64,000 bases of DNA from Phlebiopsis flavidoalba (lineage: Eukaryota > Basidiomycota > Agaricomycetes > Polyporales > Phanerochaetaceae), in NCBI GenBank assembly GCA_035772785.1, contig JAOCPU010000013.1, positions 315,001-379,000 of the forward strand, written 5' to 3'. Both the position numbers and the translations under genes were made by a program. Shown one piece after another: positions 11,178 to 21,008 of this stretch (positions are counted from its first letter, which is position 1; each line of letters begins with the position of its first letter). The notes below the pieces were generated by a model. The model was given only the letters and a program-made list of their open reading frames with translations, had not been told where the DNA came from and made no database searches.

Positions 11178-12176
11178 ATGCGCATCTCGTTCTTCGCCAC
11201 TCAATCCCCACACGGCGTCCAGTCTCTATTCGACGGCGAGCAGCCCGCTTCTGACCTTGGCCGCGCCGCATGGGCGCGCACCGTCGCCGACACGGGTCAT
11301 ATCGCGTTACGCAAAACAATGCAGTGGACAATTTGTTTCGAGGGCTTCAAAGCGCCATTCCGTCTCGGAGTTCTTCCCACGCTGACGAGACTGGCCGCAC
11401 AGGATGCCTCGATGCAAAGATGGCGCGACTAGAAGACGACAAGGCATGGCGAAGACACACCTTAGATGAAGCACCCTTGCAGATGCATCAACTTCAAACC
11501 ACCACCGTCTTAGATCCTCCTATTGTCGTTATTGTCGTTTGGACAGGCTCAGCGCGGCTTAGTTTCATGCGAGGACATTTAAGTTTCGTGAGTTGACTTT
11601 GCGGTTTCATGACGTATTGGGCGTGGGCATGGTCGATTTCCGTTTTGAAGAGAGGTGTCGAACGCAGCACAGCGCGACGCAAACCGAGTTTTTTGAGAAG
11701 GACGCAGTCCAACGCGCGAGGGGAGAGGGTAGGGACACACTCTCGAACCTTTGCTCTAGCTCAAATACTTCCGATGCTCACATAAGAATCGGCACAGAAT
11801 TCTATGAACATGAGAGATTTTCCGTACAGCAGTGCCTGGCTTATCTAAAGCGCATTACCCACCCTCGAGGTCTCTTGCGTAGATTCAACTCTTGAACGCA
11901 AGCCCTCAGACAAACTCCCCGCTGTGGCAGGTGCCCATCCACTCGATCTCTTTGAACAACAATGAGAAGATCGTGCCTACTCGCGACGTCATTGTACGCG
12001 TGAGACCGTCTTCAAAGTATCCCTCAATCTTACACTCTGAAGCTCCTAGATCGCTCTCACGTAGGCGCGACGCAGTTCAACGTACCCAAGTTGCTTCGCT
12101 CCGAGTCCCCGGGCATCCGACGACTCCGCAAAACTTGGCGTCCCGGTATGCCGCCTCTCATGGTCATGACAGATGA
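11178..12176 (+). CDS. Unidentified protein, frame-interrupted
   Basis: Consecutive open plus-strand pieces in different frames suggest a gene: MRISFFATQSPHGVQSLFDG, then DNLFRGLQSAIPSR and MARLEDDKAWRRHTLDEAPL, then KDAVQRARGEGRDTLSNL, and MNASPQTNSPLWQVP ending near 12176. Much of it looks charged and helical, compatible with coiled coil, but no conserved motif stands out. I cannot name a family, and the order of exons is a guess. It might also be two short genes. The start Met follows a promoter-like stretch shared with the minus-strand membrane-protein gene. Confidence 0.3.
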
Positions 12177-13488
12177 CACGAGAAGTATTATTGATTGCAC
12201 CATAAACAACCATACAACACTATTAAAAATCGTGTCATGGTTTGGGCAATGACCATGGTGTTAGGTGAGGGGAGAGTGAAAGGCAACGCTAGAGTCGTCC
12301 ATATCACACGATTAATCATGCATGTCTAATACACTAGAACTTCTGCTCTACCTTGACCCGTGAGTCTTAGCAGGGACTGGGAGACGTCGAGTTGCAACCT
12401 GCTATGAGTAGGTATACCATAAAACTGCCCGCAAAAAATTATTTGCGCATCAATCGTAACGTGAACACACACTCTCAATACGCACGTCCTTTCGTGGGTG
12501 TTCTGGGGCCCTCGGCCCACCTCGCACGAGAGTGCGCACAGCGCAAAGGAGCGCGACCGAGCGCGAAGCCCGAAATCACTTTGTGGCGTTTGATCCCGAT
12601 CCGCCGGGCATGATCCGCCGTAGAATATCAAGTCGACGTCGTCGAACTCGAACCATCACTGGTTGGGTTGCACCCATGGCGCTTTCAGGCCACCACACAG
12701 CAAGGCGTGACTCGGAATTTCAGTAGTCAGTATGCCACATTGCCTAAAACATCCAATGTTCATCATGAACGATAGCGCAGTATCAGCAAACTTTGAGAAG
12801 GGTTGCGGCCAATCCGTATACACGACCCCCACATGGCGGCCCTGCAGCAGCCGCCTATAGCCTCGTGAGCTATGCTCTACACGCAGCGTCCCAAGTGGGA
12901 CCCATCGCCAACCTATCCAACATGATGGCTCGAGACCCATGGTATCGTGCAGAAGATCCTTGCGTGGGACTCGCACCCGACTACGTTGTATCGCACGGTT
13001 CGTAGCCAGTATAGTGGCTTTGGAGGCGTCGTCGGCTCCGTGTGGTCTTGCTGCTATGAACTGCGCGAGGCTCGTGCTATCGAAGGAAAGGGATCGGCAT
13101 AAGGGGAATAGATTTGTTGAGGAACTTAACACACGAACAGATTGACAGACATGTGAGTCCTCCGATCGGTTCTCACACGACAGTAAAAGACGGTCTGGTC
13201 TGATTATTTCGGGTGCCCAGGACGTGCTCGCGATCTGTTCATCTTGGAAGCAGCACGGGTCTATATTCGCATCTCGATGTAGAAGAGAGTTGCACAAGCC
13301 CCAATTTTTAATCGGTCACTACGTGCACTGTCGATCGATTTTGGCGAGAGTATTTCCCAAGTGTTTTTGAGATTGTTGGGGTGTGTACTTTGCCATTTAT
13401 CCCCTTAATCGCTATACGATCCAGCTTACTCTCTTAGCCGTCTTCGGGAGTTCGCCTTGGCCCGCGCGGCCGTTCCTCTTGCGTTGTG
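12177..13488. other. Unresolved region with coding-like stretches
   Basis: The region contains a 213-codon minus frame (12656-13297) and plus-strand pieces such as EYQVDVVELEPSLVGLHPWR (near 12630) and YRTVRSQYSGFGGVVGSVW (near 12990). The plus pieces look more like real protein but jump frames and match no family I know. From 13300 to 13488 nothing is visible except the probable promoter of the RBR gene. Confidence 0.3.
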
Positions 13489-15345
13489 ATGGACTCGGCC
13501 TCCGGAGATCATCGCATGCTTCTATATCCTTTGCTCACTAACCTCTGGAGTTTACGTGATTTTCGACTCACATCCTCGCCCGGAGTCTCACCCTAATGGT
13601 GCTGCTTTCATCTTCAATTCAACTATAGAGGCCACTACCGACTATCTATCAAAAACCTTATGCACTACGACCATGCTATTCTCAACGATAGAAACGTCAC
13701 AGTGGGAAGGCTCAGCTTCTGGGCAACGTCTCCGGCCACTTCTACGTTGTTCAAGACCGCCCACGCGACTCTACCGAGTATTGGATGGCGGCTACGATGG
13801 AATCCAGCCTCAACAGTCTTGCCCTTCGTGCCGAGGTCACGGACGTCAAAGCCCAGAATGACGCCCTCACCACCGAAGTGCTACGCTTACAGAACAATAT
13901 TCGCCGTCTCGAACAGGCTGCACGAGCCAACTCTTGTGTTTGGAAGGAGGCCAAGTCTTCTTATCCTTCGACTCGTCGGCGGGAGATTCAGCCTCCTAGG
14001 AGGTCAAGTTTTGTTTTTTCGCTCATCTCGCAGGGCGGGCAGTAGCACCTTGGCGACCGCCGCTTCCCTTTTCTCCCAACCGTCTTTCCCGCCGCTCTCC
14101 TCGCCATCCCCCGAGACTTCTGCTATCCGCGCGAGTCGAAGACCTACCAACCGACAGCCCGAAACACCTTTCACTCAACGCGAGTCGGGCAATACAGGGG
14201 TTTCCGACAAGGGCAAGGGTCGCGCCACTGACAAACGTACCGACAAGAGGCCTGAACGTACAGCGACCGATATAAAGAAACCTCATCAAGCCCCGACCTA
14301 ACGATATAGACGACGATTCTCGCCTTTGCTATCGAACAGCAACGGCTTTACGATGAAGAGCATGAATACTTGATCATGGAGCGGAAGGGTCTTCCACAGG
14401 ACGTTACGTTTCGAATGTCAAATCTGCATGGATGAGCACTCGCAGGAAGATGTTTGCGGCGGTCGAAGGGGTGCAATCATCAGTTCTGTAGGGATTGCAT
14501 GAGAGAATATGCGTCGGGCAAACTCCGCGAGCATTTATACCCATCTATTGCCCTGTGTGCTGTGCAGAGAGAGGCGACAAGGAGCCAAAAAGGTGCGAAA
14601 CTTCATTGGTCGTAACCTGAGGGAGCTCACGAAAAACAAACATGTAGTTCTCAGCAGTGCGCTAATGGAACAGATAGGGCTCACAGAGAAAGAGTATGCT
14701 ACACTTGTAGAGTTGGAGATGTCGTCTTTCTCGGTCCCAGTGCACTGTAGAAGGCAAGTCTCGTTCGAAAAGTATTTTTCCAGCTCCCGGATCCTCATTG
14801 TATGCAGTTGCAAGAAGTCGTTCTTCGTCGACCGTCAAGAGCTGGACCTTGTTGATGTCATTGAAATGCCCACTGCCCCAATGCGCCAAATCGTGGTGCA
14901 AGATGTGTAGTCAAGTTCTCGACAGACCAAGCGAAGTCCATTCTTGCGATCGGGCACTGCCGAGCTACGGAGACTGATGGATCAGCGGGGATGGAAGCAT
15001 TGCCCAGGTCCGTGTGAATTTTTTACTCTAGTACACTCGTGTGTTACATTTCTTCCAACAGGCTGTAAAAAACACCCGCCGAAAAAAATCGATGGCTGCA
15101 ATCACATCAAGGTAAGTGAAGACCTCTCGCTGCAGGGCCACGACGTCCTTATGCATGACACATAGTCAAAGATCTTCGTTGTCACACCTTTTTGCTTCAG
15201 ATTGTCCCTAAATGTCGACGGTGCGCGCCGTGCACAATTTCTTCTCATTGCAAGATTCAAAGGTCGAAGCCGTTAGTAGGTGACTACGCCGCAGGGCAGC
15301 TACAAGCTTCCATGACCGGTTTGACAGCGCACCACCGTTTACATC
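13489..15345 (+). CDS. RBR-type (RING-IBR-RING) E3 ubiquitin ligase
   Basis: RBR ligases take ubiquitin from E2 onto a catalytic cysteine in RING2 before transfer to substrate. The N-terminus from MDSASGDHRMLLYPLLTNLW is poorly resolved. It is followed by a coiled-coil stretch (EVTDVKAQNDALTTEVLRLQ, 13820-13900) and a Ser/Arg/Lys-rich linker. RING1 begins about 14418 with CQICMDEHSQEDV and continues GCNHQFCRDCMREY and YPIYCPVC across frames. Next come the conserved LMEQIGLTEKEYATLVELEM, WCKMCSQVLDRPSEVHSCD of the IBR, and RRLMDQRGWKHCPGP. RING2 shows KIDGCNHIK, a GTAAGT intron at about 15113, then VPKCRR. The catalytic Cys of RING2 should lie just after this point but the sequence is shifted there. 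The C-terminus is uncertain. Many single-base indels disrupt the zinc ligand spacing. Confidence 0.85.
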
Positions 15346-15572
15346 ACGGTGCCACCTAGGCGAGTACCTTGGCTTCCTTATCTCTCTTACCTCGCTGACG
15401 CCTCTTGCTCGTCGCATGCATCACCTTCCGGGCGCAAGAGACGGCCGGTTTGCGCGCGCAGGTCATATAGCGCCTCAGTTTCACCTCAATAGGAGACCAC
15501 TCCTTGGACTCCTACTTCCAGCCCACAAACTTCCACTCCTTCCGCTGTATCGCTTGCTCCGTACCAGTTACG

Positions 15573-17798
15573 ATGGGCTGGCAAGACGTTCTCACAGCGG
15601 TAAGTTAGCATGCAATCACTTTTCTTCCGAGAACTAACACAAATTATGGTGATAGGTGACAAAGTCCTCCCTTGCATACATCGTGTTGGGAGGATTTGTT
15701 ATGATTGTAAGCGATACATATCACTTGGGTGCTTGGAGAAAGGAAAATCATTATTACGATCCAGTTTAGTACCGCGGCGTTGTTTATCAAGAACGCCGTA
15801 CGTCTCAGTCGTCTCAGTCGTTTCCTTCCGCTTTCTTTCATTGATGACAGTCGTACTGCTAGCTCTATATCAACGAGGTGGTCCTTGCCACATTTTTTGG
15901 TATTCTCATGGGACCGCACTGCGCCAATATTTTCAATCCACGTTCCTGGGGCGACTATTCGCAGTCTCAAAAAGTCACACTCGAGGTAATGAGAGTTGTT
16001 CTGGCAATCGGTCTTTTCTGCATCGGGGTGGCACTGCCTCGGAAATACCTCAAAGAGCGAGCCAAAGATCTATTAATCATGGTTGTGCCTACAATGGCGT
16101 TTGGATGGCTCGTGGTTGCACGTGCGTATTCGCTTCAGTGGCCTATGCTCAGAGTTAAGGCATGAATATCTGATCACCCAATTAGTGATCATATTTGCCA
16201 TCTTCGAGCCGATCGACTTCATATCCGCGCTGGCTATTGCCGCATGCCTCACCCCCACCGACCCCATTGTGTGCGCAATCATAGTCGGTGTGTAAGCATT
16301 CTGTTCACGTCTACATGCTTTCTGATCGTCCTCACAGGAGGAGATTGGGCAGTCAAGTATGTACCGGAAGAGCTTAGACTACTCTTATCGGCAGAGTCAG
16401 CGGTGAATGACGGAATGGCATATCCATTCTTGAGCATTTCATTGTATCTCGCAACTGAGCCAAGCAACGGTGCAGCGTTCGCAAAATGGTTTGTTATCGG
16501 CTGGCTATGTGAGTGGTCTATACCTTCATTTCAAAGTCAACGAGCTGACCATAGGCAGATCAGGTGATAATGGGGACAGTACTCGGTGCGACCATTGGTA
16601 TATTTCTTCTTCGGGCGTTCCATGCATTCGCTCAGAGTGTGTTTCTCAGGCGTTTTGTCCTCGAGGATCATGAAGTACACTTACAGCAAATCTCTCATTG
16701 ACCGAGACTCCTACACGATACAATATGTCGCGCTGGCCCTCTTCACAATGGGTATCGTCAGCTCAATTGGTAGCGACGACCTACTCGCCGCATTTGCTGC
16801 CGGTAAGCCGGGCCAAGCTCTCTCACTAACTTTCGCTCACCAATACGTAGGTTCTGCGATATCGTGGGATGGTAGCTTTGTCAATAACAGCAGCTCCCGT
16901 ATATCCTGTGATCACACCACCCGCCTGAGTCAGAACAGCTCCTGCGAATCCTGCTCTCATATCTCCCAGAACTCTTTTCCGACTATCATCGACTTCATGC
17001 TGAACTGTGGCTGTTTCATTTATATCGGGGCCTGGCTTCCCTTCACCTCGTTCAACTCACCCTCGCTTGGAATCACACCATGGAGACTTGTAGTTCTGTT
17101 GGTGGGTATTTTTGCTATTGAGACGAATACCGGTATTGGCAATTTTGTTGCGATGCGTGCCAGCAGTTGCAGAGAAGAGATTGAGCTGGGCTCTGTTCGC
17201 TGGGCATTTTGGACCAGTGAGTCTTTGATTCTTCTAAAAAAAAGTGAAGAGTACGGCTTATGGATGGATAGATGGGCGTGAGTGCTATATTTGTATCTAC
17301 TCTCGCGCTATCTCGTCTGCCTGTGCCGCACGACCCGCCAGAAAACCAGCAAGAGATCCTTGCTGCTACTCTTCAAACAATTGTCGCGTTTGTTGTACTA
17401 GGCTCTGTCATAACTCGTACGCTCTGCGAGATTCGTTGCCGCTTACTCGACTAATTTATCGGCAGATGGGCTGAGTGTCCCAATGCATATGGCCTACCGG
17501 GGTGCTCATGCCAGAATTACATTACGGCCATTTAAGTCGCCACCGAGCGATGAGAAGACGCCTTCGGTACCAGCAACGCCCTCTGACATTGAGCGTGTCA
17601 TCCCCAATTGCTTTGATCAAAGCGCAAGAATGCATCCGTGCGGTCCATCGTCGCCAAATCCTTCGCTGTTTGAGAATCGTGACAGAATTAGTGTCCAGCA
17701 TGAGAAATTCAACTCGCAAATGCTTAGCGGTGGCTGTGAATAACACTCAACTTTCAAGTTACCGCAGAGCCCAGATAGCTATTTCGGAAGGTTTTTAG
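15573..17798 (+). CDS. NHA1: Plasma-membrane Na+/H+ antiporter (Nha1/Sod2 type)
   Basis: Exports Na+ and K+ in exchange for protons across the fungal plasma membrane. The protein starts MGWQDVLTA, is interrupted by short GT...AG introns, and continues VTKSSLAYIVLGGFVMI, LATFFGILMGPHCANIFNP and MRVVLAIGLFCIGVALPRKY. Transport-site regions are visible: ACLTPTDPIVCAIIVG, matching the TDP motif, and LLLSAESAVNDGMAYPFL, containing the acidic Asn-Asp pair expected in the ion-binding site. Later membrane segments include YVALALFTMGIVSSIGSDDL, FMLNCGCFIYIGAWLPFTSF and MGVSAIFVSTLALSRLP. The cytosolic tail is short (ends 17743 or 17798 depending on frame), whereas Nha1 of budding yeast has a very long tail. 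The length agrees better with the short Sod2 type, but a shift could hide more. Start chosen because it directly precedes the first conserved helix. Confidence 0.88.
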
Positions 17799-17935
17799 AG
17801 GCTATGCCATCGTATGTAACTCGCACAGTGGCCGCGCTGTGGCGTGTATATTACTATTTGTTTATCTTAGGGACAATGTCCGAAGTCATCATTCAAGGTT
17901 ACGGATATATACCATTTGAATGCTCTTCATTGCAT

Positions 17936-18017
17936 GGCCGCCTGGCGAAATGGCATCGCGTCTGACTACGACTCGATTGTTATCAGGAGATTGCAGGTTC
18001 GACCCCTGCGGTGGTCA
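17936..18017 (+). tRNA. tRNA-Arg(ACG) with 10-nt intron
   Basis: A full cloverleaf can be drawn. The acceptor stem is GGCCGCC with GGTGGTC (two G-T pairs). The D stem is GCG/CGC, the anticodon stem TCTGA with TCAGG, and the T arm GCAGG-TTCGACC-CCTGC. The discriminator is A. The anticodon loop starts CTACGA, giving anticodon ACG, and a 10-base intron (CTCGATTGTT) sits after position 37, the standard eukaryotic site. Both internal promoter boxes are intact (B box GGTTCGACCCC). TTTT at 18018-18021 and TTTTT at 18023-18027 provide the Pol III terminator. An identical copy lies inverted at 18189-18270. Confidence 0.94.
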
Positions 18018-18027
18018 TTTTCTTTTT
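18018..18027 (+). terminator. RNA polymerase III terminator
   Basis: Two T runs (four and five T, separated by C) begin directly after the discriminator base of the plus-strand tRNA-Arg gene. Confidence 0.85.
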
Positions 18028-18181
18028 CATCGGGAGTGATGGGAGCCCGGATTAGTTAAATAGTTTATGTTCACGAAATTTTCGTAGATAAACAGTTTAT
18101 CGACAGTTCATAGACAGTAAACTAAACAGTATATGTTGCACTTTGAGCAACAAAGAGCCTCTGCTAAAACGCATCAGACGC

Positions 18182-18188
18182 AAAAAAA
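18182..18188 (-). terminator. RNA polymerase III terminator
   Basis: Seven A on the plus strand give T7 on the minus strand, one base beyond the discriminator-proximal end of the minus-strand tRNA-Arg. Confidence 0.85.
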
Positions 18189-18270
18189 TGACCACCGCAG
18201 GGGTCGAACCTGCAATCTCCTGATAACAATCGAGTCGTAGTCAGACGCGATGCCATTTCGCCAGGCGGCC
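18189..18270 (-). tRNA. tRNA-Arg(ACG) with 10-nt intron, inverted copy
   Basis: This is the exact reverse complement of the tRNA at 17936-18017, intron and discriminator included, so the same cloverleaf, anticodon ACG, intact A and B boxes and intron apply. It is followed on its own strand by a T7 terminator. The two genes converge, with their 3' ends facing each other across 171 bases. Their flanks are unrelated, so identity stops at the gene ends. This fits gene conversion or an inverted duplication whose flanks have since diverged. Confidence 0.94.
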
Positions 18271-18656
18271 GTTATGAAAGGCTCAAACAAGGATATTCAT
18301 AACCGGGAAAGTCATGTTTCTCCGCTTTCTGTTCCTAGGTCTCTTGCCAACGCGGTCTTTCTGCAAGCTCCCTCTTGTGGGTATAAATGTCGACTCAGCG
18401 TGATATGTCGACACATACAAGTGTCGTGCTACCCGAACCAAGTAAGACTCGCTTCAGGGTCTTCTTGTAGGAAGCTAGGTATCAGACAGCCCGTGGGAGG
18501 GAAGAGTTTGCGATCGTAATACATCTTAGCTCGTTACAGAGTATACAGCGCGGTTCTCTCTTGTCATATTATGCTACATAGATGCATTTAAAGTGCTCGT
18601 TTAATGGTTGATAGCAAGGTCGGCAACAACCCTCCGCGAGCTCGTCGTGATGCTTC
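18271..18656. other. Intergenic
   Basis: About 385 bases between the inverted tRNA and the SUP35 stop. No gene or RNA structure was recognised. It probably contains the SUP35 3' UTR and the 5' flank of the minus-strand tRNA. Confidence 0.5.
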
Positions 18657-20699
18657 TCAAACCAATTTAGTGATCTTTCCGATGGCTATGGTACGACCTA
18701 CAAGAGAGTCCGTTCAGGAGAGAGAGGGAGAAGAGATGGCATTGATCCTTACCTTCATCGCGAAGGGTGAAACGTCCAAGTTGGGGGTAATCTGCAAACT
18801 TTTCTACGCAAACAGCCTGGCTGGTCTCGATGAGAGCGACAATCTTCTGTCCTGTGATTCATAAGGTATGAGAGGTCTGGATATATTTATAGACGATAGG
18901 TCGTACCCCTCTTGGCGAATTGAGGCGGCTTTCTTGACTTGCGACCGGTCGCCTTGTCGAAGTAGTGAAGCAAAGACTAGAACAGGTGAGCTTTGATGGG
19001 TAGGAATACCAATCGTATATCACATACAACGAGAGTGACTTCTTCGGCCAGTGTATGACAGTGCATAACGGCAGAGTAGCCAGCACAGATGATGTTCTTG
19101 TGCTCCAAGATGGCAAGCTGTGCCTCAAACTGGCGGACAGCGTGGATCGGCTTGTTGGGTGAAGTGAGCACGAATCCAGGGCTAATATCTTCGTCGTCGA
19201 CACCGCGCAGCCGGATACGAACATTGTCGCCGCATAGCGCCTGCTGGACCTCGTCTTCCATCTCGTTGTAGATCGCAGAAGCCTCGACTTCTTGCTTGTT
19301 GGGCATGAGAATGAGGGAGTCGCCTTTCCGGAGGAGACCCGACTCGACTTTGCCCACAATGATCGTTCCCATGTCCTTGTACTTTTCGGAGACCGGGATC
19401 ATGAGCGGCGCATTGAGCTTGCGGTCTACCATGGGCATTGTGTCGAGGTGTCTGAGGAGGGGCTCGCCGCTGCAGTGGATAAGTCAAATCATTGCACATG
19501 TATATTGCGGAATTGAGCGTACTTGTACCAAGGGCAAAGAGTCTTGCCAACTGGATCCTTGAGATTGGCACCTGTATAGGCGGAGACAGGTATAAAGGTG
19601 ACATCCTTCGCGCTGAAGCCAGCAGCCTTGACGAAGGGGGTAAGCTTGCCAACGATTTCATCGTACCGAACCTTCTCCCAGTTTACAGTGGAGTCGTCCA
19701 TCTTGTTGATAACGACGATGACCTTGGATACACCTGCCGTCTTGACCAACATGATGTGCTCACGCGTCTGTCCGCCCTTCTCGAAGCCAGTCTCGAACTC
19801 ACCCTTACGGGCTGAGATGACAAGGATGGCGACGTCTGCTTGGGCAGCACCAGATATCATAGATGGGACGAAGGTTTTGTGACCAGGAGCGTCGAGGATA
19901 GTGTACCGCCGTGAGTCTGTCTCGAAGTATGCACGGCCGACTTCGACAGTCTTGCCCTTGGCACGCTCCTGTGGTGTAGAATCGAGGGCCCAGGAAAGGT
20001 ACCACGACTCACGGCCGGCTTCCTTTAGCCTCACGCTCACATACTTCTCCATCGTCCGCTTGTCAACCATACCGCACAAGTAGAGTAGATTACCACCCAT
20101 CGTACTTTTGCCAGCATCTACATGTCCAATGAAGACAATGTTAAGATGCTCCTTCACTGATTATGAGATTTCAAAGTTAACGCCAAAAATTGTGGATGGG
20201 AATCCGATGGGGGGCGAAACCATTTCCGTAAAAGATCTTTCAAAGTAGCCTCATCTACTGCATTTTGGACTTCCTGAGCGACAGCAGTTGTGTCGGTTTT
20301 GGCTCTCTCTCGCGCGAGAATGAGTTGGCGGGGCCGGTCGATTGGGGATAGGGTAGATTTGGCGGCTGGCTTAGCGGCAGCTTTCGCGTGGGGTAGAAGC
20401 TCCTGAGCTTGCCGCAGGTGCGGGGCTCTGGGAGCGAGGAGGTGTGGCAGTAGCAGATGGAGGTTGCGAAGATGGAGCAGCGGGGGCAGGAACAGGATGG
20501 TGTAGGTGCAGGTGCAGGGGGCTTTGATCCTGCCCGATGTTCAGAGAGATAGTTGGAGGAGGTGGAGGAGCTTCTGTCTGCGCTGCCGCTCGAGGGGACG
20601 GCAGGAGGTGGAGGTCCTATGAGCAGCAGGTTGCTGGGGCGCACGGAAAAGCCCCTGGCCTGGTACGAACGTAAAGGCATTGGCGTTGAGTCTGCTCAT
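18657..20699 (-). CDS. SUP35: Translation termination factor eRF3 (Sup35)
   Basis: GTPase that partners eRF1 in stop-codon recognition and peptide release. The start MSRLNANAFTFVPGQGLF (20699) opens an Ala/Pro/Ser-rich N-terminal domain. After DEATLKDLF the GTPase core begins: HLNIVFIGHVDAGKSTMGG (G1), DAPGHK (G3) and NKMD (G4). The family-typical GRESWYLSWALDSTPQER and GQTREHIMLVKTAGVSKV are present. An intron starting at GTACGC near 19525 joins CPWY to GEPLLRHLDTM. Domain II-III follows (KYKDMGTIIVGKVESGLLRK, GFVLTSPNKPIHAV), then KIVALIETSQAVCVEKFADY and the C-terminal end VGRTIAIGKITKLV with stop at 18657-18659. Near 20040 the frame shifts by two and then one base, turning the expected YEREAKEAG into YVSVRLKEAG. 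The N domain is not Gln/Asn-rich as in budding yeast. Confidence 0.95.
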
Positions 20700-21008
20700 G
20701 ACTGCAGCACGTTACAGAGTAATCGTGCGAGGTGTTGGTGGGTGTAGTACAGTGCAAGCAATAGAGCAATCAAAAACAGAAAGCGAACGAGGGGAAGGAA
20801 GAGAGCGTAGGAGGATGCTGGTCGAGCGAGGCACTTAACTTTTTCTAGCAGCCATGATTATGAGGCTGTGGACCCCCGGCACCGCGCCCTGCGTCGTTGG
20901 ATATCAAAGTGACTCTACATTACTATGTCTCCATGTTTTAAATTTTTGGATTGACTCTTTATGAACACTAAACACTACACCTTTGCACTGCAAGAACAAA
21001 ATAATATT
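20700..21008. promoter_or_regulatory. Divergent promoter, SUP35 / SLA1
   Basis: About 310 bases separate the SUP35 start (minus) and SLA1 start (plus). The part next to SLA1 is A+T-rich. No specific element was identified, but both promoters must lie here. Confidence 0.5.

Larger units (their letters stand above)
18018..18188. other. Spacer of inverted tRNA pair
   Basis: The 171 bases between the two tRNA genes are A+T-rich and contain short variant repeats of ACAGTTTATCGACAGTT and TAGACAGTAAACTAAACAGT. No gene is present. Only the 82-base tRNA units match each other; the spacer and the outer flanks do not. Confidence 0.7.
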
